In this document: piece by piece, positions 56,365-64,000 of the stretch
Layout of the letters: each line of letters starts with the position of its first letter
Position numbering within the stretch: position 1 is the first letter of the stretch
Assembly (NCBI GenBank): GCA_035578175.1
Contig: JAQMRL010000011.1
Coordinates: 548,501-612,500 of the forward strand
DNA: 64,000 bases
Reading direction: 5' to 3'
From: Catonia carolina
Lineage: Eukaryota > Arthropoda > Insecta > Hemiptera > Achilidae
Notes under the pieces: model-generated
Databases searched by the model: none
What the model saw: only the letters and a program-made list of their open reading frames with translations
What the model was told of the DNA's origin: nothing
Program-made: the position numbers and the translations under genes

Positions 56365-57250
56365 ATACATTTTAATTAAAGACTAGTATACTAATTTTCT
56401 CATTCATAAAATCACAAATCATTTTGTTTTGCTCTTAATTATTATTCTTATTATTATCAAACATGTTTTCTAAGTAGACAAAATAAAATATAAACGTTAA
56501 TATAGATAATACTCAGAAGTAGTTAAAGAGGACCCAAGAATCCTAATGTAACTTTAATATAATTAATTAAATAAAAATTTACTTTTATAGTATTATAAAA
56601 ACAGGTTTTATAAGCCAATTTTTTATCAATAAAATCTCAAGGTCAAGAATTAAAATAAAATACCACATTCATTTTCTTTTAAAGAACTGTAAAATTCTAA
56701 AAAAAACTCTCTCATGTATGAGAAGAAATTATAAGATGTTTAAAATTGTCTTCTAATGCCAGTAGTCACAATCCATCAAACCAAATATTATAAACACGTG
56801 TCAATATTCCCATGATTTAAGAAAAAAAGAGCAATTAAATATGTATTTATTTATAAACAATGTAAAATTTTATTTCAATTATATCAGAATAAATACATCA
56901 TGTGACGAAAGTCACAGTCCATTGTTTTAGATATTGCACTTAAAAAAAATTAAGTAGCCTATAACATTAAAACAGGAAATGAAGACATGACAACAATCAT
57001 TTAACATGAATGTTTGAGTTCCATTTCCTTTTTTTTAAATTGTAAATAAAATATTAACAATTTTTTGTAATAAAATCTTGCATGTGTAAGTTTATTATTA
57101 TGACTTTCTGATTTTCAAGATCATTCATAAATATTGATGAAATTTTAAGTACTTTTTCTAAAAAGTAATGCCACTACTCCCACGATTATTACTTTAAATG
57201 TTATTTTTTAAATTTTATTTTAACCACATTTACATCTTGGTTATTAGCGA
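56365..57250. other. Intergenic, nothing recognised
   Basis: AT-rich. No gene or repeat signature. Confidence 0.45.
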
Positions 57251-57254
57251 TAAC

Positions 57255-57402
57255 ATCTTGGTTGATTAGCGATGGGTTGGGCAACGGTTGGTTTGAACTT
57301 GTAATAATTTTTCAGACCCTGGCCAGGAACTGAACCTGGGACCTGCTATGTTGCTTTGCAGAAAAGCATGCTAACCACTGGGCCATGAATGTGGCCACTT
57401 TA
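57255..57402 (-). mobile_element. SINE family 2 (minus strand)
   Basis: The minus strand reads A box TGGCCCAGTGG, TTAGCATGC, then CCAGGTTCAGTTCCTGGCCA (B box) and GGGTCTGAAAAATTATTACA, matching the copy at 44224. Confidence 0.72.
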
Positions 57403-57894
57403 AATTTTTTGTAGTCATTATTAGTATTTTGTTTTACACTCTAAACTGGAATTGAGGAGAGGTCAAAAGAAAGCAATTACCTCAGTTAGCATATCCTTGG
57501 GGGCCACAAATAGATCCTTGGTATTAATATAAGTAAATTATGTATTTTTGTAAAGACTAAAATTTGAAATAAATTTTGGTAGAAACACCACCAACTTGAC
57601 AGAATCGCAAATTGCTCTTAAATTACCTGGAACTGGTAAATCAAGATGTGGATTGATGGAAGGGTAACGAAAATCCACTCCCCCCACACAATAAACATCC
57701 TAGATCCATCAGTGAGCATACTGCATAGATTTGTAAATTTCATTTAAGATTTTGTTATGGACACATAAAACACTATAAAATTTATGTTGAATAAAAATTA
57801 ACAAAAAAATTAGTATAGATTAAAATATGCAGTATTTTTTTAAAAATAAAATTCATTGTAATTTAATTTTTCCTCATAAATATTTTTTAACATT

Positions 57895-58640
57895 AACACG
57901 TCGGAGAAAATGCAACGACTCCCTTCCCAGAAAAGCGAAACAGTTACGGGCTCAATGACTGCAGCTTAGTCCCTGCAGTCCAACAACAACAGGCAATCAG
58001 AGACTGCTTATTTCATTCCATCAGGACATACGTATTGACTCGATCCAACTAGTAGGGGGAAGTACCGCTGTTCCCATAGAACACAGACTTGATCAACAAT
58101 ATAAAAGCGAAAAAAATACAAAAGCGAGAGTTAACCCACTGGGTTGGTCTAAAGGTAAAGTCGTTGCTGTGTGTCAGCTGTTTTACAGCTGATTTTCAAA
58201 GTCAAAGGTTCCTGGTTCAAATCCTAGTACAGGTAATTACTTTCATACAGACACTAGGCAGTGATTACCGGTGTACTTTGATGGTTGGGATTCAATTAAT
58301 CATACTCTCTCAGGAATGGTTGGGCTGAGTCTGTACAAGACTACACCTCATTTACACGTCATGTATATCATCCTCATCTCATTGAGTCATGGGGTTGCTT
58401 ATTGTTCTTAAAGTGAACAGATTGAACAATGTACACACATTAGCAATAAAAAAGCGAGAGCTATTTGGCCTCCCTATAGGTTGTACTGGCTCCAAGGCTT
58501 GGATGAAGACACATCAACATCTCCACGAGAGCAGATGATGTTTACGTTAATTTCAAAAAGCAGTAGCTATCAATCCCGCGGCAATGTGGTGACTTCAATA
58601 TGTTAGTCTGTTTGCACTGGCAAAATAACAGTAAAACGGC
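57895..58640. other. GC-richer unclassified insert, split by a SINE
   Basis: It begins TTAACACGTCGGAGAAAATG and continues past the SINE at 58461 to about 58640. It is markedly less AT-rich than its surroundings, so probably of transposon origin. No inverted ends or coding frame were identified. Confidence 0.4.
58131..58449 (+). mobile_element. SINE family 1, copy 2, with 11-bp target duplication
   Basis: A 319-bp element flanked by exact AAAAGCGAGAG (58120-58130 and 58450-58460). It has A box TGGTCTAAAGG, B box GGTTCAAATCC, and the same inter-box CAGCTG palindrome and body as copy 1. The tail is CAATAAA. Confidence 0.95.
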
Positions 58641-58649
58641 TTTTTTTAG

Positions 58650-61600
58650 GGCCACAAGTTTAATAATTATGGAACCCCACTTGTTATAGTCGTCATCCAG
58701 TGACATTAGTACAGTCTCTATCTTATCTTTTTTTACAAGTAAGAATGGATGAAAGTTTCTTTTCTAGGCCCATTTATAAAAGTTGCTGAAATTATTTTGT
58801 TTTTATATTTCACATATTTTTAGTAAAAACAGATTACCCAATGTGTATCCTTGATTTTTTAAAAATTAAAGATTATTACCAAAAATATTATTAACGTCAT
58901 TAAAATCTTTATTACCTGGGAATCAACCTACATTGTTTTAAAAACTACATTAGATTACAATACCATCACAAAGTGAGGTTTTTGATCCGTTGTTACAAAT
59001 TAAGTTAGCTTAAATTTAGGTCAAGGTATAAATATAAATATATTGTTTAAATTTATACATAAATAACTGAATTTTTATACAGAAAGTAGGAATAAGTAAC
59101 TATGTACTTAACAGGAAAGGCCATACTAGAATAAGAACTAGCTGAAGGTGAGTCTCCTAAAATAAACTATTTATTTTTTTTTAGAAATTTATCGTTTAAA
59201 TTAAAAGGGTAATAAAAATTTAATTTATGCAGTTTATAATTCATTACAAAAATCTGAATTCATTAATATTAAAATGAATGAAATAAAGTATAGGCTGTAT
59301 CAAAAGTTTAGGAATAGTTACTTCTTACTAAAACTGTTTAAAGGAAAAGTAAAAGAATACTAAGTTAAGAACACCTTTATCCAACAAAATTTTTCAAAAA
59401 CATCTTCCATTAAAATTAAATAACATAAGAAACATAGTAGAAAATTCATAACCCAATTATGGAGTTTTGAAGACAAAAGTTGTGTAACTAAACCAAGCAG
59501 AATATTAGGAAATAACAATTTTTAAACTTTTACGATACTTCAAATATTTTGAAAAATACAGTTAAACACTCAATGATTTATTAATTATTTTCATAATGTT
59601 ATACTAGTGTATGTTTATGTTAATGTAATTTTCAAAGTAATTCTTACCTAAAAGATGCCATCTTAAATAAAATAGTCTAATGAAAAATTCTAATTAAAAA
59701 AAAAATAATAAAATCTACGGTATGTACGCTTTTGTTCTCTTAATATATAATAGATTATTATAATTACATATACCTATTATAATAGTTATTTAGGAACATA
59801 AAATTACTCATCATATAAGTTTATCATAAAATAATATTGATTATTGACAAAAGCTAACGACCTAGTGTTCCTTTGTGAATATAGAAACATTGTCGAACAA
59901 ATGAGTGTGCTAAAAAAACCTATACGACACTCCACATTTCCATTTGGAAATTTTTTCAAGCCAAAAGATAAATTATACAGCATTACAGCTCCAGGTCTAC
60001 TGAGGAAAAGTACAGTAAATTTGAAAATTCAATGTTTTATATCAACAGAAATTATATGAAGAGAAAATTAGCGAGCAGAAAGTAAATAATACAGAAAAAA
60101 TACTTTGGTTTATTGAGGGAAATACAAAATATGGAAATGGACTGACAGTAATATATCTTTGTCAATGTTGCAAAGTTTAAAATGTCAACCATTAAAAAAT
60201 AAAACCAACCAATTCAGAAAGAATGTTCAAGTAAGAACACTCAAATCAATATTGCTCAAAATAAATTTATTTTAATTATTAGAAAATCAAATGTAGATTA
60301 ATCTAGAACAATGTAATTGGTCCAAATCCGACTGGCTAGATAGAAGCAGCAACCGACGTGACCATTGTAACTGGTCAGAATCGAATATATGGTTGGTAAA
60401 AATTTCAATTTAATGTACGAATGGCATCACTTCTAGACAATGCAACTCTACGCTATGCGTTGGCATTTTGTAGTTCAATAGATTTTAAAATGATTAAATT
60501 ATAGACGTGAACAACAGTTATGTTAAAACATGTCTTTCTGAATACCTATACAAAGTGTTTTTGTAAACAACAATTTTTTTATTAAAAAACTCAGTAATAG
60601 TTCATGGTCATATAACCTATGCACTTCTCAACAGTTTATCATAAAAATATGTATCTAAAAATAAATAACAATAACACATTCTAGAGATAAAAATAATGTG
60701 TAATTAAATACAAAAAAAAGATATATCTTCCACATATGCCAGTTGTTTGTGTGTGACACTAAATTAAGAATATTTTAGAATAGTGTTTACAATTTTTATC
60801 GAAAATTTTATAACCCTGTGATAAAGAGGAGTTGTCAGTGAATTATTTTGATGAAGATAAAATAAATTCATTGACCTGAGTTAAAAAATCTTTACCCCCA
60901 ACACATAAAATTTTTTCACGATTAAAAAACTTGTAATACAAAACACACCTCCATATTGGGCTAGTACAAACTGGATTGTGTGTAGAACAAAATAATAAAT
61001 AAAATAATAAAAAATAATCCCAACTGGATGTAATTCAAAATGGTAAGGTTGAAAAAATAATGATATGTCAAACACGACGGGGATTTGAATAGAGAAATTT
61101 CAATATACAGGCCTACTACTGTGATAAAAAGTAATATATTATAATATACAAAGTTATACACAAAAAATACAAGTACTAGACTATCGTATAAAATATCTTG
61201 TATAATAAATTTAATAATATAACATGATTTGAATTGAAATAATCTAGAAATTTAAGTAAATCATTTTATCCTTTAATTCTAATCTATTTATAGAATAAAA
61301 ATGCCAAGGTGTCAAGTTTATAAATTTATTACAGCACCTAAGAAACATGTAAGAATAAAAAGTAGTCGAGTCATGAAACTCAACGTTGTTCTGATCTTTT
61401 TTATCTTCTGTAGCTGGAATATGTAGACTAAACCGATTTAAATATGTTATTATTTTAGTATTTTTATGAAATTAATAGTCTATTCCTGGTTAAATAATAT
61501 ATAAATTAACTTACTTAAAACCAGAAAAACTACTTTCACTATTTATAAAAAAACAATTGGTTACATATTGTGGAATTGAATTCTCTTTTGAATCAGGGTG

Positions 61601-62040
61601 TAGGTTAACTATTATAACAGATTTACACATAGTTACTGCACATATTATATGGTGTTACGTAAAACCATTTGAATTTACAATATTACATTTAATACTGCTA
61701 TAAATTTTGATACATAGCCTGTACTCGTCGTTTATTTAAATTTTACATTTCAACTTATGACCTAATTTAGTGAAGAATTTATTGAGTATTTGTAAATTAA
61801 AATTAACTATTTATAAAAGAAAACATAAATTATAATCGCTATGACTTAAAATAAACAGCCCTTAGGAATTGTTCTTTAAATTTAACCCCATTAACTCCAG
61901 CGTCTGATCCGTCGGTAATCGAGAAAAAATAATTTAAAATGTTATTTACTCATTAAATTTGCGCATAGTTTATACCTTTTTCTTTGAGAAATCTCATTAA
62001 GAACTTTTATGAGAAACTTTCATGATATATCATAGATCAT
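58650..62040. other. Intergenic, nothing recognised
   Basis: About 3.4 kb of very AT-rich DNA. A short imperfect direct repeat occurs at 60310-60400 (ATGTAATTGGTCCAAATCC, then TTGTAACTGGTCAGAATCG). At 61890 the words TTAACTCCAGCGTC recall the TTAA-element end at 16056, but no partner exists. Confidence 0.45.
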
Positions 62041-62049
62041 CTTGTTAAA

Positions 62050-62715
62050 AGTCTACTACTGTATTTACTTTCGTAGGACGCGCACCTTTTTTCTTACAAT
62101 CTGACGCAAAATTCGTAGTTTCGCGTCATATGCGGTTATTTCTGGTAGATAAAATACCGGTATGTGGTTGGATTGTACGATAATCTAAATCGCCAAATAC
62201 TGTCCGGTGGTAAGCTAATTTGTTCATGTCATTTTGGGTAGACGTAATGTTTGTTTAAACAAATGTAATTTGTTTGGATTTAACAGCGACTATTGCACTT
62301 TGTTAAATAACAAGTAGTGGTGAATCAAATCCAGTGTAAGGCTTCACAACAAAAGTGTCAGTTCAGTTCGTCTTCTTCGGGGATTTTCATATGTAGCCTA
62401 CGATAAACAGACCGTTTATGTACAACGCATACATTTCAGTTTACAGCACAGTCAAGATCAGGTGCGTATTTGGTCCAGACAGTTTATTACGTGAAAATGA
62501 GTTCTGTAAAGCGTTTGCGTTCATTTATTCCTGGTAAAAAATTAAAAGTTTGTCTTGACGCAGAAGAAATGGGTAACCATGCAGCGGGCCGTAAGTATGA
62601 CATTCCGGAATCCTGTGTAAGAGATTGGAAAAGGAAAAAAGAAAAACCTTCAAGATCCCAATAAAATCAGAAGAGCATTTCGCGGAGGAAAACGAAAATT
62701 TCCATAAGTAGAAGA
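62050..62715 (+). mobile_element. Pogo/Tigger-like element remnant, 5' part
   Basis: The left part carries CTACTGTATTTACTTTCGTA, GGACGCGCACC and TTCGCGTCATATGCGG, like the GACGC-rich ends of pogo-type elements whose transposase starts with this HTH. The transposase start follows at 62497. The right part is cut off by the hAT insertion at 62716. Confidence 0.55.
62497..62715 (+). pseudogene. Pogo-type transposase N-terminus, broken and interrupted
   Basis: The frame from ATG at 62497 reads MSSVKRLRSFIPGKKLKVCL, then AAGRKYDIPESCVRDWKRKK, a CENP-B/Brinker-type helix-turn-helix, and stops at 62664. The family's next motif (RRAFRGGKRKFP) continues one frame over at about 62672-62705, so a frameshift broke it. 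The hAT terminus follows directly at 62716. Confidence 0.78.
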
Positions 62716-64000
62716 CAGGGGCGAACCCAGGAATTTATTTTGGGGGGGGATAATTTTTCAAGTATATATATACATATATAATTAAGAAAGTTCTCTTCAA
62801 TATATTTCTTAAAACATTCACTATATTTATTTCGTTTACATCGTAAACTTTTTCAAGTGCATATAATATATAATAAATAAAACGTAAAATTTTATGTTTG
62901 TGTTGACATGAACGTGATTTTCTTGTTTTAAACAGAGATTTTATATTAATTTTCTGAACTCCTCCTTTTTTGGCCTAGAAGTGACATCATATTATCTACT
63001 TATACGTAGAGGACATTGAGAGATATAATGATAAGCTCAAGCTGCACGGGGAAATGAAAGTAATGCACACATTGAATAACATAAAATCATATGTTTTTAT
63101 TTTATGTAGAAAAAGTACAACTTAATACAATTATTTGAGCTACATTCAAATTCAATATGAAGAAACATTCCTTGTCAGTTTAAACTTTTACAAATAATTA
63201 TAAAATTAAATCAAGCCGTCTTGATTTATTGTGTGCTAGCTTGTTAAGGATTTCTTCTGGGTTCAGAGGAACATCACGGTGTATTGACATCAGTGCCAAG
63301 CCATTCAGCCGCTCTTGTCCTGTGGTATTTCTTAAGTAGGATTTCACTCTTCTAAGAGTTGAAAACGAACGCTCACATGTCGCAGTTGTGACAGGAATAG
63401 TGGCACCAATTTTCAAAATCTTGTGCAGAGATGGAAATATGTGCTTATCACATTCGTTCAAGCACGATATAAAATATTTTGGTTTCTTGCTCTCACATTC
63501 TAACCATTTTCTCTTCCACATGATCAACTCTGAATGAAAACGTCCACTGCAACCTTCTATATCTTGGATTTCCTTATCAGCAAGAGAGCAACAGTGATGT
63601 GGGAGAAGAAACTGGAGGGACTCCAACAACGTTCGGTGGTTGAGAAATCGTACATCAAGCTGTTGCAAAAAATAGTCCAAAAAGGGAATGAAGACTGAAC
63701 ATCGATAGTACGTTTCTGGTTCATCTGATTCTGATGAGTAGTTATCTCTGTGGGTTTGTCTTGAAGCTCTTCTGGGGACATCAATATCGATATCAGCTGC
63801 TTCACAAACAGCAATTACATCTTTGAAAATATACTTAAACTTAGCTTCACTCTCCATCCTCATATCTAAAACTTCTTTCTTGAGATCGTCAGCATATTTG
63901 AGGAAATACACAAGATCTATAGTTTCTGATTGCAATGATGTTGACAAATTGTGTGATAGGCTGAAAATATTGCTCACAGAAGTCATGGCTGCAACAAAAC
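62716..64000 (-). mobile_element. hAT element, one end visible, continues past window
   Basis: The left terminus is CAGGGGCGAACCCAGGAATT followed by TTTGGGGGGG, a typical hAT end. The probable 8-bp target duplication is GTAGAAGA (62708-62715); its partner would lie beyond base 64000. Bases 62760-63197 are 3' noncoding and the transposase occupies the rest. Confidence 0.75.
63198..64000 (-). CDS. hAT transposase C-terminal part (ZMYM/THAP0-like), N-terminus outside
   Basis: At least 262 residues open to the window edge. The region before the dimerisation domain has LVYFLKYADDLKKEVLDMRM and an acidic Ser/Glu stretch (SSESDEPETYY). The hAT C-terminal dimerisation domain (about the last 80 residues) is intact: ATIPVTTATCERSFSTLRRV, then LRNTTGQERLNGLALMSIHR. 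There is no stop or shift in the visible part. The start cannot be fixed, because the ATG at 63986 is internal to a frame still open to its left on the minus strand. The residues between look like ZMYM1/52-kDa-repressor-like proteins, which derive from hAT transposases. Confidence 0.85.
   Translation of the reverse strand, partial: FVAAMTSVSNIFSLSHNLSTSLQSETIDLVYFLKYADDLKKEVLDMRMESEAKFKYIFKDVIAVCEAADIDIDVPRRASRQTHRDNYSSESDEPETYYRCSVFIPFLDYFLQQLDVRFLNHRTLLESLQFLLPHHCCSLADKEIQDIEGCSGRFHSELIMWKRKWLECESKKPKYFISCLNECDKHIFPSLHKILKIGATIPVTTATCERSFSTLRRVKSYLRNTTGQERLNGLALMSIHRDVPLNPEEILNKLAHNKSRRLDLIL

Noticed and set aside
1..64000. Operons, riboswitches, CRISPR arrays, prophage or restriction systems
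   Set aside because: Spliced genes, SINEs, LINEs and mariners show a eukaryotic nuclear locus, and none of these prokaryotic signatures is present.

Overview
This is a gene-poor, AT-rich animal nuclear window. It carries parts of two spliced genes, both on the minus strand, buried in transposable-element debris. Large introns, consensus GT-AG splice sites, (GT)n tracts, tRNA-derived SINEs, mariner, TTAA-target, hAT and pogo/Tigger elements and RNase H-bearing LINE remnants point to an insect. A hemipteran is my guess from the style of the repeats; nothing in the sequence proves it. I see no bacterial, viral or CRISPR content.

Gene 1 (260-20328, minus) encodes an R7-family regulator of G-protein signalling (RGS7-like). 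Ten coding exons splice in perfect phase into 433 codons that run from the initiator Met through the DEP, DHEX and GGL domains into the first part of the RGS box. The rest of the RGS box lies left of the window. A 5' leader exon (20329-20378) holds an 11-codon upstream ORF. The introns carry a degraded repeat array (1.4-2.8 kb), an internally deleted mariner (9.5-10.4 kb), two copies of an unnamed ~0.9-1.1 kb dispersed repeat (10.6-13.6 kb), a 1,012-bp fold-back element nested in one of those copies (12.6-13.6 kb), a TTAA-flanked MITE (16.1-16.7 kb) and a Tigger-derived MITE (19.3-19.9 kb).

Gene 2 (28714-38388, minus) is a complete five-exon regucalcin/SMP-30-like gene of 310 codons, with metal-ligand positions visible (E16, N163, D215). 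Its introns hold a full-length mariner with an uninterrupted DD34D transposase (34.1-35.5 kb), a small TA-flanked MITE (30.1-30.5 kb), one copy of the dispersed repeat and LINE 3' ends.

Between the two genes (20.4-28.7 kb) and to the right of gene 2 (38.4-64 kb) I find no convincing host gene. These stretches hold hAT-like and TTAA-flanked MITEs, several LINE 3' ends, two SINE families (two copies with exact target-site duplications), three more copies of the dispersed repeat, a long alternating GT/GC tract, and at the right edge an hAT transposase element inserted in a decayed pogo-type transposase gene. No new multi-gene system is apparent. The observations most worth following are the dispersed repeat family with its internal 178-bp duplication, the fold-back element, the intact mariner and the nested hAT-in-pogo insertion.
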